Assembly (NCBI RefSeq): GCF_019431045.1
Contig: NZ_JAHXPT010000001.1
Span: forward strand, 124,001-188,000
Origin: Clostridium weizhouense
Lineage (GTDB): Bacteria; Bacillota; Clostridia; Clostridiales; Clostridiaceae
Reading direction: 5' to 3'
Length of the DNA: 64,000 nt
Each line of letters opens with the position of its first letter. The first letter of the stretch is position 1. The notes below the pieces were generated by a model. That model searched no databases. It was given only the letters and a program-made list of their open reading frames with translations, and was not told where the DNA came from. Below are positions 38,825 to 47,014 of this stretch, piece after piece. A program made the position numbers and the translations under genes.

Positions 38825-38945
38825 TTTAAAGGGATGTTTTATTCACTATATTTAAACTAATATTGATCTTAAGTATAATGCTAAACTCCTCTACTTATAA
38901 ACTTTAAACTTAAAATCGACTTATATATTAAAACACTCCCTTTAA
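38825..38945. repeat. Palindromic block flanked by TTAAAGGGA / TCCCTTTAA-like ends
   Basis: TTAAAGGGATGTTTTATT at the left is nearly mirrored by AATATATTAAAACACTCCCTTTAA at the right, 121 bases in total. It lies between the pepF start and the stop of the next minus-strand gene. It could be that gene's terminator or another miniature repeat. Confidence 0.45.
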
Positions 38946-39010
38946 TATTTATGCATCTCCAAATAGATAGTTAGTATTCTTTTATTTTTCAATGCATTAT
39001 TTCTTGTAAA

Positions 39011-39418
39011 TTATTCTTGATCTATATATTCTTCTTTCTTATCTTTAATATTTTCCCATACATTATTCATTTCTTCTTCAATTAAATGAATACATTCTTG
39101 TACTTTTTCTTTCATAACTTGAAAATCATCTTCATATTTAAATTTTATAATATATGTAGGATTATATTCTTCTAAATCCTCTTCAATTTCATATCCATTT
39201 TCTATAAAAGATTCAGTATTAAATAAATCATATATAGCTGAATATTCCCATTCCTCTACATTTTTATCAGTATCAAAATACATATATACTTTTTCATCTA
39301 AAACATAAAACTTTTTAACAAAAAGTCCACCTTCGCTAACTTCAAAACTTCCTAATTCTTTTTTTATAAATCCTGTTTCTTTATCTTTTTCCATTAAGAC
39401 TAAACTTGAAAAATCCAT
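39011..39418 (-). CDS. Conserved clostridial protein of unknown function
   Basis: This acidic 135-aa soluble protein is mixed alpha/beta with a C-terminal amphipathic helix (MKEKVQECIHLIEEEMNNVWENIKDKKEEY). I recall similar short proteins in clostridial genomes but can assign no activity. A GAGG site and an ATG at 39418 give a clear start. It is divergent from the membrane-anchored protein at 39626. Confidence 0.6.
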   Translation of the reverse strand: MDFSSLVLMEKDKETGFIKKELGSFEVSEGGLFVKKFYVLDEKVYMYFDTDKNVEEWEYSAIYDLFNTESFIENGYEIEEDLEEYNPTYIIKFKYEDDFQVMKEKVQECIHLIEEEMNNVWENIKDKKEEYIDQE

Positions 39419-39442
39419 AAATTTGCACCATCCTCTTAGTGT

Positions 39443-39462
39443 TTAGGCACATTAATGAGCCT
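39443..39462. repeat. Short inverted repeat in a divergent promoter region
   Basis: TTAGGC and GCCTAA flank an AT spacer. The site lies 25 bases upstream of the 39418 start and may be an operator. The left arm reads like a family-B end by chance or descent. Confidence 0.25.
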
Positions 39463-39625
39463 AATATAATAAATACATTATAAATATATTTTATCCTAAT
39501 AAGCAATAGAGATTCCTGTTTTATTAATATTTTTTCCAAATATTACACTATGACTATTTTATTATTTGGAAAAATATGGTAATATCTTCTTGATGTTAAC
39601 GTTTTTAAAAAAGGAGGGATATTAT

Positions 39626-40066
39626 ATGGACAAAAAAAAATTATCACAAATAAATAAAAGTAAAAATAAATCACTTAGATTAAATAAGAATAAGAAAAAA
39701 AGATTAAATAAACGTAAGAAAAAAAAATTAATTAAAAGCTATTTAAGAATATCTTTAGTTTTATTTGCTATAATATCAATCGGTTTTTTCACAGCAAAAA
39801 AATTATATATTATGAACAAATGTAGCGATTTAGCTTATTCTGTAGAGCATAATTTCACTAGTGGATTAAGTAATAAAAATAAACTTTTAAGAGTACAAGA
39901 AATGGACTTAATCTATTCTGATGGAAAAACTGCTGTAGTAGAAGCATCTGGACTTTCAAAATCTGAGCCTCATAAACAAACATCATTACAAGGGAACTTT
40001 AGAAAAGATAAAAATAATTCCTGGATATTAGAAGAAATATATCCTCTGGTATCATCTAATGATTAG
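39626..40066 (+). CDS. Membrane-anchored protein with a very basic N-terminus
   Basis: This 146-aa protein begins with about 40 residues dominated by Lys, Asn and Arg (NKKKRLNKRKKKKLIKSYL). One membrane helix follows (SLVLFAIISIGFFTAKKLYI) and then an extracellular domain of about 80 residues. The positive-inside rule places the basic tail in the cytosol. No family is recognised. AAGGAGGG precedes the ATG at 39626. It lies 132 bases upstream of the zinc-type ABC transporter, but no shared role is evident and it is not a substrate-binding lipoprotein. Confidence 0.65.
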   Translation: MDKKKLSQINKSKNKSLRLNKNKKKRLNKRKKKKLIKSYLRISLVLFAIISIGFFTAKKLYIMNKCSDLAYSVEHNFTSGLSNKNKLLRVQEMDLIYSDGKTAVVEASGLSKSEPHKQTSLQGNFRKDKNNSWILEEIYPLVSSND

Positions 40067-40101
40067 ATTTATATGTATTTTGGAAATAATTAAAATATTA
40101 A

Positions 40102-40138
40102 ATATACTTACTTGCAACTAATTTGCAGGTAAGTATAT
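40102..40138 (+). promoter_or_regulatory. Strong hairpin between 40066 and the ABC ATPase
   Basis: ATATACTTACTTGCAA pairs with TTTGCAGGTAAGTATAT (one G-T pair), with a 4-base loop, and lacks a T-run. It may be a weak terminator of the preceding gene or a control hairpin or operator of the metal transporter. It does not match the usual Fur/Zur box. Confidence 0.4.
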
Positions 40139-40198
40139 AATATATTTAAGCTTTTACATACAATATCTAAATAAATTTATTAAGGAGTTGATTATTTT

Positions 40199-40873
40199 TT
40201 GATTAATATAAATGATTTATCATTTTCATATACAAATAAATGTAAACCTCTTTTACAAAATATAAATATTAAAATTCCAAGTGGTATTTACTTATCTGTA
40301 TTAGGGGAAAACGGAAGCTGTAAAAGTACTTTAATAAAATTAATTTTAGGTTTATTAAAACCTACTTCTGGATCTATTAATTTAGATTTTAATAATATTT
40401 CTTATGTTCCTCAAAGATTGGATAGTTTTAATTCTCAATTTCCTATAACCATAAAGGAAATTCTAGCAATTCATGCTAAAACTATGGGGATAAAAGATAA
40501 CACTGAAATAAATAAAGTATTAAAAAAAGTTAATATGGAAAATTTTAAAGATAGCTTAATAGGAAATCTTTCAGGAGGGCAACAACAAAGAATATTTATA
40601 TCAAGAGCTTTAATAGGAAATCCTGATTTAATAATATTAGATGAACCTTCAACTGGTGTTGATGAAAAAAATCAAAATGAAATTTATCCATTATTAAAAA
40701 CTTTAAATAAAGATTTAGGTAAAACTATAATCTCAGTTGAGCATAATACCAAGATAGCAATTACGTATTCTACTCATATTTTAAAGATACATAATGGTAC
40801 TCTTAACTTATATACAACTGAAGAATTCATTAAGCATCTTAAATGCGAAAAACAAACTTCTTTTGCTATATAA
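40199..40873 (+). CDS. znuC: Zinc/manganese-type ABC transporter ATPase (ZnuC/AdcC-like)
   Basis: This 224-aa ATPase energises a metal ABC importer. It has the signature LSGGQQQRIFISRAL, Walker B LIILDEPSTGVD and the switch His in SVEHNTKIA. The Walker A loop reads GENGSCKST, so Cys41 replaces the usual Gly before the catalytic Lys. Bacillus and streptococcal AdcC/ZnuC proteins also deviate here (Ala), so this is a family variation and not necessarily inactivating. The start is a TTG with AAGGAG 11 bases upstream. No solute-binding protein gene is adjacent. A family-B repeat follows the stop directly. Confidence 0.85.
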   Translation: MININDLSFSYTNKCKPLLQNINIKIPSGIYLSVLGENGSCKSTLIKLILGLLKPTSGSINLDFNNISYVPQRLDSFNSQFPITIKEILAIHAKTMGIKDNTEINKVLKKVNMENFKDSLIGNLSGGQQQRIFISRALIGNPDLIILDEPSTGVDEKNQNEIYPLLKTLNKDLGKTIISVEHNTKIAITYSTHILKIHNGTLNLYTTEEFIKHLKCEKQTSFAI

Positions 40874-41058
40874 GGCACATTCAAAAAAATAATAGACCAA
40901 TATAATCATCTATTTTATGTAATACTGTGTCAGCAAATTTTTTAGCTAATAACTTCTTATTAACTAAATTTACTTCCTTGTCTGATGTAAGATATGCAAC
41001 GCCTCTTTGATCTATTATTTTATTTGATGTTCCTAAAAGAAGTCTAAATATATCTATT
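40874..41058. mobile_element. Family-B repeat, truncated copy inside the zinc transporter operon
   Basis: It begins one base after the ATPase stop with AGGCACATTCAAAAAAATAA and contains CTGTGTCAGCAAATTT, like the copy at 14181. No matching right end is visible before the permease. Read on the minus strand, the block encodes an open peptide (FRLLLGTSNKIIDQRG...) that runs into the antisense of the permease. This could be a decayed coding remnant of the parent element. Confidence 0.6.
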
Positions 41059-41076
41059 AGAAAGGTACTTTCATAT

Positions 41077-41874
41077 ATGTTTGAATTAAATTTTATGCAA
41101 AATGCATTTATGGCTGGATTTATTGTATCTATCCTGTGTCCATTTATTGGTCTTTTTATTGTTCTAAGAAGAAACTCTATGATTGGTGATACTCTATCAC
41201 ATTCATCATTTGCCGGAGTAGCAATAGGACTTGTAATAGGAATTAATCCTTTACTCACGGCATTTATATTTACATCATTTTGTGCTATTATAATTGAATT
41301 TTTAAGAAGTTACTATAAAAAGTATTCTGAATTAGTTATGTCTATTGTTTTAACCTTAAGTTTAGGTATAGCAATTATTTTAATAAGTAGTGGTAAAGCT
41401 GCTACAAAAGTTGATTCATTTTTATTTGGTAGTATTTTAACTGTTACAAAATCAGATATACTATTAATTTCAAGTATTGGTTTAATATGTATTATATTGT
41501 TAATATTAATATATAATAAGTTAATCTACGTAACATTTGATGAAGATGGTGCTAAAACTAATGGAATTAATGTTAAATTAATAAATTACATATTTACTTT
41601 ACTTGTAGGAGCTACCATTTCTCTTTCAATAAGAATTATGGGAGTTTTAGTAGTTTCATCTATAATTGTTGTTCCTGTAGCTACTGCAATGCAGTTAAAA
41701 AAAGGTTTTAATAAAACATTACTTTTTGCAATCTTATTTGGATTCTTAGATGTTATTCTAGGACTCATATTGTCATATTATATTAATAGTGCTCCCGGTG
41801 GAACAATCGCTCTTACTTCTGTTATAACATTAATATTAATATTAGTACTAAAAAGTGGGTTAAAAAAACATTAA
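41077..41874 (+). CDS. znuB: Metal ABC transporter permease (ZnuB family)
   Basis: This 265-aa multi-pass permease of the zinc/manganese family has about eight membrane segments. Family marks are VSILCPFIGLFIVLRRNSMIG, DTLSHSSFAGVAIG and the C-terminal SAPGGTIALTS. It partners the ATPase encoded 203 bases upstream; the gap is filled by the family-B remnant. AGAAAGG lies 11 bases before the ATG, and that site may derive from the inserted repeat. A strong terminator follows at once. Confidence 0.9.
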   Translation: MFELNFMQNAFMAGFIVSILCPFIGLFIVLRRNSMIGDTLSHSSFAGVAIGLVIGINPLLTAFIFTSFCAIIIEFLRSYYKKYSELVMSIVLTLSLGIAIILISSGKAATKVDSFLFGSILTVTKSDILLISSIGLICIILLILIYNKLIYVTFDEDGAKTNGINVKLINYIFTLLVGATISLSIRIMGVLVVSSIIVVPVATAMQLKKGFNKTLLFAILFGFLDVILGLILSYYINSAPGGTIALTSVITLILILVLKSGLKKH

Positions 41875-41882
41875 AAAACATT

Positions 41883-41926
41883 AAGACATCTATTAAAAAT
41901 AAATTTTTTAATAGATGTCTTTTTAA
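41883..41926 (+). terminator. Terminator between the zinc permease and the Fur-family gene
   Basis: AAGACATCTATTAAAAA / TTTTTAATAGATGTCTT followed by TTTAAA is symmetrical and can serve both convergent genes. Confidence 0.85.
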
Positions 41927-41945
41927 ATACATTATATATAAATAA

Positions 41946-42371
41946 TTATTTTTTCTTATTATTTTTACACTCTTTACAAACACCCTTAAGAACAATGTCA
42001 ATATTATGTTCCATCAATGTAAATCCTGTTTTACTTTGTACCATTTCTTCTATCTGAGTCATAGGACATGGAATTTCAACTTTTTTATGACATATATCAC
42101 ATTGTAAAAGATGCATATGAGTTTTCTTCTTAAGTCTATAAGAAAATACTCCATCTTCAAGAACTATTTTATCTACAATTTTTTTTTCTTCAAATAGTTC
42201 TAATGTTCTATAAATAGTACTTAAATTTATATTTATATTATTTTTTTTTAATATTTGATATATTTTTTCTGCACTTAAGCTAAATTCATAAGTCTTTAGT
42301 ATATTTAATATTTCAACTCTTGCTTTAGTAATTTTCATCTCATTTGTTCTTAAAAACTCTTTCAACTCCAT
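41946..42371 (-). CDS. Fur-family metalloregulator, probably Zur
   Basis: This 141-aa protein has an N-terminal winged helix (NEMKITKARVEILNIL ... STIYRTLELFEEKKIV) and a C-terminal metal-sensing domain with two CxxC pairs (LQCDICHKK and VCKECKNN) that hold structural zinc. Convergence on a ZnuCB transporter suggests it is the zinc regulator Zur, but iron (Fur) or peroxide (PerR) specificity cannot be excluded by sequence. The sensing ligands (KKKTHMH) fit the family. A GGGG site precedes the ATG. Confidence 0.82.
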   Translation of the reverse strand: MELKEFLRTNEMKITKARVEILNILKTYEFSLSAEKIYQILKKNNININLSTIYRTLELFEEKKIVDKIVLEDGVFSYRLKKKTHMHLLQCDICHKKVEIPCPMTQIEEMVQSKTGFTLMEHNIDIVLKGVCKECKNNKKK

Positions 42372-42432
42372 TGATATATCCCCTAACTGCTATAATTAAA
42401 TATATTATAGCATATATGATATTAACTCCGTT

Positions 42433-42472
42433 AGGCACATGAAAAAAATAGTAAATTAAATTTATCTATTGA
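42433..42472. repeat. Family-B repeat end
   Basis: AGGCACATGAAAAAAATAG is a family-B left end. It lies between the Fur-family start and the stop of the MntP-like gene. The rest of the element is missing or has decayed. Confidence 0.45.
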
Positions 42473-43024
42473 TTAAAAAAATATTATTTTAGCTCCAAAT
42501 AATATTAAAAATATTCCACCTAAAAAATTAGCATATCTATTGATAAATCTAATTCTTTTTATATATCTACAAGCCCAAAATCCTATTGTACAAATAAACA
42601 TTGCTATTAATCCCATTAATAATGCGTAAAGAAATAAAAGTGTATTTGTTCCTAAATGATGAAAGTTAGTAAACCCTATTACCAAAGCGTCTATACTAAC
42701 TGATATTCCAAGAATTATACATGTACTATTTTTTATTAAAAGAATACTGTCCTCATTTTTTAATCCATCAATTATCATCAGTAATCCTATTATTCCCATT
42801 ATTATTCCACCAGCAATGGAAGAGATCGTTGCAACATATGTATCAAACAAATATCCTAATATCCCTCCAATATAGGTAAATAAGAACTGAAAAATTGTAA
42901 AAGATAATATAAACTTAATCTTATTTATCTTTTTAAGCAATGGGTTAACTCCTATTCCTAAAGTTACTCCTAACGCATCCATGGCTAAAGCAGTACCTAT
43001 TAATATAGCTCCACTTACATTCAT
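42473..43024 (-). CDS. mntP: Manganese efflux pump MntP-like (DUF204)
   Basis: This 183-aa membrane protein has six hydrophobic segments arranged as two related halves, each with an intramembrane Asp (TALAMDALGVTLGIG and VSIDALVIGFTNFHHLG). This is the MntP/DUF204 family, which exports Mn(II). YtaF-type relatives have sporulation roles, so the ion is inferred. The ATG at 43024 is preferred over the GTG three codons earlier, using GGAAAG upstream. It lies beside metal-regulatory genes, consistent with metal homeostasis. Confidence 0.8.
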   Translation of the reverse strand: MNVSGAILIGTALAMDALGVTLGIGVNPLLKKINKIKFILSFTIFQFLFTYIGGILGYLFDTYVATISSIAGGIIMGIIGLLMIIDGLKNEDSILLIKNSTCIILGISVSIDALVIGFTNFHHLGTNTLLFLYALLMGLIAMFICTIGFWACRYIKRIRFINRYANFLGGIFLILFGAKIIFF

Positions 43025-43249
43025 ATATATCACTTTCCAATCTATTAATTATTATAATGCTTATATTAATAATAATTATGAAACTAAAAATATATGCAAA
43101 AATAATTAAAAATTTTTAATTATGTATAAAAAATCTAAAAAAAGTCTTTATTAAATATATTTTTTATTGTATATTATTAAATAGAGTATAACTAATACCT
43201 AAATAGTGTATCACATTTGAACTAATAGGTTTAAAAAGGAGCGTTTTTA

Positions 43250-44467
43250 ATGTCAAATTGTATCATAGCACAATCAGGAGGTCCTACATCTGTAATTAAT
43301 TCTAGCGTAGTCGGCCTAATAAATGGAAATAAAAAACTTAAAGCCTTTGATAAAGTATATGGTGGATTAAATGGTATTGAAGGAATTTTAAATAAAAATA
43401 TAATAGATCTTTCATCAATTGATGAACATAATATACAAAATTTCAGATATACACCATCTTCTGGATTAGGTTCTTGTAGATACAAATTGAAAAATTCAAA
43501 AGATTCTTCAGAAGAATATGAAAGATTAATTCAAATACTTAAAGAATATGACATAACAGCATTTTTCTATGTTGGTGGAAATGATTCTATGGATACTACT
43601 GCTAAACTTTCAGAATATGCTAAAATAAATAATATAGATATAACATTTATAGGTATTCCTAAAACTATTGATAATGATTTAGTATATACTGATCATACAC
43701 CTGGATTTGGTAGTGCAGCAAAATTCATTACTACATCTGTATTAGAAACTTATCTAGATTCATCAGTTTATGTTAATAATGGTATCTTTATATTAGAAAC
43801 TATGGGAAGAGATACTGGATGGCTAGCGGCTTCTGCTTGTATTGCTAGAATTAATAATAAACCTGTAGCTGATTTTATATATCTTCCTGAATCTGTGTTT
43901 GATGAAGAACAATTTCTTAAAGATGTTAAAGAAAGATTTAATAAACAAAATAAAGTCTATATTGTTGTCTCAGAAGGGATAAAAAATAAAGAAGGAAAAT
44001 TTGTATCTGAATTTGAATGTATTTCAAATGATAAGTTTGGACATGCTCAATTAGGTGGTGTTGGACAATATCTTAGAGAAATAATATTAAAATGTGGTAT
44101 TACTACAAGAGTAAAAGCCTTAGAACTTGGAATTCTTCAAAGATGTGCTATGCACTGTGCTTCTGGTAGAGATTTAGAAGAAGCTCATAAAGTCGGATAT
44201 TTAGCTTTAGAATATGCTCTACAGGGAGAAAGTGGTAAAATGGTAGCTATTAAAAGAAACGATAACACTGAATACAAAGCTTCTTATTTTTTAGTCGATG
44301 CAAATAAAGTAGCAAATAATGTGAAATATTTCCCTGTTGAATGGATTAATGAAGAAGGAAACTTTGTAACCAAAGAAGCTTTTTCTTATTTTGAACCCTT
44401 AATAGAAGGTATTCCTACTTTAAACTTGGAAAATAATTTACCAAAGTATAAAGTTTTCAATAATTAA
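43250..44467 (+). CDS. pfp: 6-phosphofructokinase, pyrophosphate-dependent type
   Basis: This 405-aa phosphofructokinase converts fructose-6-phosphate to fructose-1,6-bisphosphate. The donor-site motif is GGNDSM, in the position where ATP enzymes have GGDGS and PPi enzymes GGDDS. The next motif, PKTIDNDL, has the Lys of PPi enzymes where ATP enzymes have Gly. This predicts use of pyrophosphate and a reversible step. A GGAG site precedes the ATG and a terminator follows. It is isolated from other glycolytic genes. Confidence 0.85.
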   Translation: MSNCIIAQSGGPTSVINSSVVGLINGNKKLKAFDKVYGGLNGIEGILNKNIIDLSSIDEHNIQNFRYTPSSGLGSCRYKLKNSKDSSEEYERLIQILKEYDITAFFYVGGNDSMDTTAKLSEYAKINNIDITFIGIPKTIDNDLVYTDHTPGFGSAAKFITTSVLETYLDSSVYVNNGIFILETMGRDTGWLAASACIARINNKPVADFIYLPESVFDEEQFLKDVKERFNKQNKVYIVVSEGIKNKEGKFVSEFECISNDKFGHAQLGGVGQYLREIILKCGITTRVKALELGILQRCAMHCASGRDLEEAHKVGYLALEYALQGESGKMVAIKRNDNTEYKASYFLVDANKVANNVKYFPVEWINEEGNFVTKEAFSYFEPLIEGIPTLNLENNLPKYKVFNN

Positions 44468-44479
44468 CCAAAATAAAAT

Positions 44480-44511
44480 AGGGGCTCTTTAGTTTTTTTA
44501 TGAGTCCCCTA
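44480..44511 (+). terminator. Terminator of the phosphofructokinase gene
   Basis: GGGGCTC ... GAGTCCCC with an intervening T-rich loop. The family-B element begins immediately after it. Confidence 0.65.
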
Positions 44512-44700
44512 AGGCACATAAAAATAAATAACAAGTCCAATGTTGCAATGAATCTTTTCCATTAGACATGAAATAAATAGGCCTTATAGCAAACCTATTA
44601 GGTCAATTTGAGTCGTTTACTCACTAAGCGTATACGGTCAAGCTTCTTAATAATAGAAAATAGGCTAGCAATTAGACTTGTTATTTTTTTGATTGTGCCT
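44512..44700. mobile_element. Family-B element, full copy (189 bp)
   Basis: Left end AGGCACATAAAAATAAATAACAAGTC, right end GACTTGTTATTTTTTTGATTGTGCCT, inverted repeats of about 25 bp. The centre has no gene. It is the clearest complete copy and lies between the convergent PFK and class V aminotransferase genes. Confidence 0.7.
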
Positions 44701-44707
44701 AACCACA

Positions 44708-46012
44708 TCATTTTAACTTTCCTGAAACAATATCCTCTATTGCATTTAAAAACAAATCTACTTCTTTTACAGTATTATATGGTGCAAAACTTACTCTTAT
44801 CATTCCAGGCATTTTTTTATTACAATCTTCTAAAAAACATTTTGCTTCTTCTTCACTTACATTCATTAATCTTCTGCAATATGGATGTGCACAAAACCAT
44901 CCATGTCTTACTGAAATACCTCTCTTTTTAGCTAATATTTCTGCTACATCCCTATGATAAAATCCATCTATATTAAATACAGCTATTCCTAGTCTATCAT
45001 AAATATTTATAGTATCTCCATAATTTATTACTTTAGGAATACTCTTCAAACCTTGTATTATTCTTTTTAAAAGAATTTTCTCATGTTCTTCTATAAAAGA
45101 ATATTTAATAGTTCTTACGATTTTAAGAGCATTAATTAAAGCCATAGTTCCTAAAAAATTTGGTGTTCCTGCTTCATTTTTTTCAGGGGGTTCAAGATAC
45201 TTAACTTCATTATCTAAAACTAATTCAACAGTTCCTCCTCCTAAATAATCTGGTACAGAATTTTTAAAATCTTCTTTAAGACCTATTATTACTCCTATAC
45301 CAAATGGTGAATATATTTTATGAGAAGAAAATACTAAGAAATCAATTTGTTCTTCTTCACAGCTTCCACTAATATTAATTTCTTTATGAGCTACAAGTTG
45401 AGCTGCATCCACTATTAATTTAGCTTCATACTTATGAACAATCTTAGCTATTTCATGAATATCATTAATATATCCTGTTACATTAGATGCTCCTGTCAAA
45501 GATACATATCTTATTTTCCCTGAATTTTTAACTAATTTTTCTTCTAGTTCTTCAAAATTAAGTCGCCCATCTTTATCAACTTCAATATACTCTACTTTAC
45601 CTCTTTTTCTCCATGGTAAATCATTAGAATGATGTTCCATTCTTGAAATAAGCACTATTTCATCATCATTTTTAGTTAAAGTTTTAGCTAATTTATTTAT
45701 ACCCTCAGTTGTATTCTTTACATAGATTATAGTATATTTATCTCTATCCTTTATATGAAAGAAATCCATTAGAAAACTCTTTGATTCATAATAAAGTTGA
45801 GTTGTTATTTCTGCCTTTTGACCAGTACCTCTTCCTATAGATGCATAAGTCTTACTAAATCCTTTTATATATGAAAAGGTTGATTTAAAAACAGGAGTTG
45901 TAGCTGCGTTATCAAAATTTATAGAATCTATACGATGGCCATTATAATCGTATACTTTTTCATCTATTCCAAAAAATAAATCTCTAATATCTTTATGATC
46001 CCTTATCTTCAT
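44708..46012 (-). CDS. Class V aminotransferase / cysteine desulfurase-like
   Basis: This 434-aa PLP enzyme is of the SufS/IscS fold. The N-terminus reads NFDNAATTPVF, the PLP His/Asp/Lys segments are MEHHSNDLPWR, VDAAQLVAH and VFSSHKIYSPFG, and the catalytic Cys loop is SVRHGWFCAHPYC. It should release sulfur from cysteine or selenium from selenocysteine. It is not beside SufC/B/D/U or NifU genes, so the acceptor is unknown. The start is the ATG at 46012 with GGAGGAG 6 bases upstream; earlier TTG/ATG codons overlap that site. Confidence 0.8.
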   Translation of the reverse strand: MKIRDHKDIRDLFFGIDEKVYDYNGHRIDSINFDNAATTPVFKSTFSYIKGFSKTYASIGRGTGQKAEITTQLYYESKSFLMDFFHIKDRDKYTIIYVKNTTEGINKLAKTLTKNDDEIVLISRMEHHSNDLPWRKRGKVEYIEVDKDGRLNFEELEEKLVKNSGKIRYVSLTGASNVTGYINDIHEIAKIVHKYEAKLIVDAAQLVAHKEINISGSCEEEQIDFLVFSSHKIYSPFGIGVIIGLKEDFKNSVPDYLGGGTVELVLDNEVKYLEPPEKNEAGTPNFLGTMALINALKIVRTIKYSFIEEHEKILLKRIIQGLKSIPKVINYGDTINIYDRLGIAVFNIDGFYHRDVAEILAKKRGISVRHGWFCAHPYCRRLMNVSEEEAKCFLEDCNKKMPGMIRVSFAPYNTVKEVDLFLNAIEDIVSGKLK

Positions 46013-46112
46013 ATACATCTCCTCCAATATATCCTATTCACTTTTCTTATTTATTGTGCCACCATTAATACATTCTTAAACAAGATACATCACTAAACCA
46101 ATATTTGCTTTA

Positions 46113-46271
46113 AGGCATATAAAAGGAAATATTGAATCAAAAATGACATAATTGTTTTTCATTGAGCAAAAAGCATATTTGTCTTATAGTTAGTCTATTA
46201 GGCAAATATGCTAATTTATTATAATGGAAAATAGGCTTAACACATAGACTTGTTATTTTTTTATTTTATCT
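46113..46271. mobile_element. Family-B element, diverged full copy
   Basis: Left end AGGCATATAAAAGG, right end ATAGACTTGTTATTTTTTTATTTTATC, about 159 bp. It lies upstream of the class V aminotransferase gene, in the 366-base gap to the Asn-rich gene. The rest of that gap is AT-rich and probably carries the latter's promoter. Confidence 0.55.
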
Positions 46272-46378
46272 AATATGCTTAATGTAATATATATTTGTAT
46301 TCATTCATATTATAAAATGTAACAAATAATTCTTTATATTCATATATTTATAAGGAAATATAAGGAGGTAATATAATA

Positions 46379-47005
46379 ATGAAACCTGATCAAAAATATA
46401 TGTCTAAATCTTATACAGATTCAAAAAATACTTATGATATAAACTTTTTTCCATTAAGAACTGACTTTAATTTTAATTATGACTTATCAATTGCAACACC
46501 TTTAAATAATTTTAATAAATCACTTTTTAATAATAATATTCCTTTTTATTTTAGAAATAATACAATTTCCAATGTTAATGAACCATTTAATAATAAAGAA
46601 TATTCAGAGTTATATCCATCTGAAACTAAAAATTCTGAATTACACTCATATTATAACGAATTAAATACTAATAACACTATTACTACTAATACTACCAATA
46701 ATAATGCTTATGACAATAATATGCTTAATAATAATCTTTTTAGTGAAGATACTACTAATAATATTACTAAAAGAGTATTAACTCCTGATGAAATATTGAG
46801 AAATTTTGACCTTGATCTTGATGAAAGCATGGATTTAGAAAGAAGTTGTTCTGATAATAGTGTTAATAAAATTTATGCTAAAATTGCAAAGGAAAATTCT
46901 GCTATAATAAATACACTATCTTCTTATAATATCCCTTCTCCGGTTTCAAGACTTATTATTAAAAGGATAATTAAATTATCTCTAAAATATTGTAATGAGG
47001 AGTAG
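46379..47005 (+). CDS. Asn-rich hypothetical protein
   Basis: This 208-aa protein is strikingly rich in Asn, Thr, Ser and Phe (for example NTNNTITTNTTNNNAYDNN near residue 95), with a more ordered C-terminal helix (KIYAKIAKENSAIINTL). No signal peptide and no family are recognised. It is followed after 9 bases by a DUF4397 gene, with a GGAGG before its ATG. Low complexity and this pairing suggest a spore-surface or coat-associated role, which is inference. Confidence 0.6.
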   Translation: MKPDQKYMSKSYTDSKNTYDINFFPLRTDFNFNYDLSIATPLNNFNKSLFNNNIPFYFRNNTISNVNEPFNNKEYSELYPSETKNSELHSYYNELNTNNTITTNTTNNNAYDNNMLNNNLFSEDTTNNITKRVLTPDEILRNFDLDLDESMDLERSCSDNSVNKIYAKIAKENSAIINTLSSYNIPSPVSRLIIKRIIKLSLKYCNEE

Positions 47006-47014
47006 TGATTTTAT

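Noticed and set aside
40881..41258. Minus-strand open frame of 125 codons across the repeat and the permease start
   Set aside because: More than half is antisense to the permease gene, and I find no suitable binding site. The part inside the repeat may be a decayed coding remnant, which is noted with the repeat, but not a live gene.
44608..44931. Plus-strand open frame of 107 codons starting in the repeat
   Set aside because: It runs from the family-B element into the antisense of the class V aminotransferase gene, with a Leu/His-rich shadow composition.
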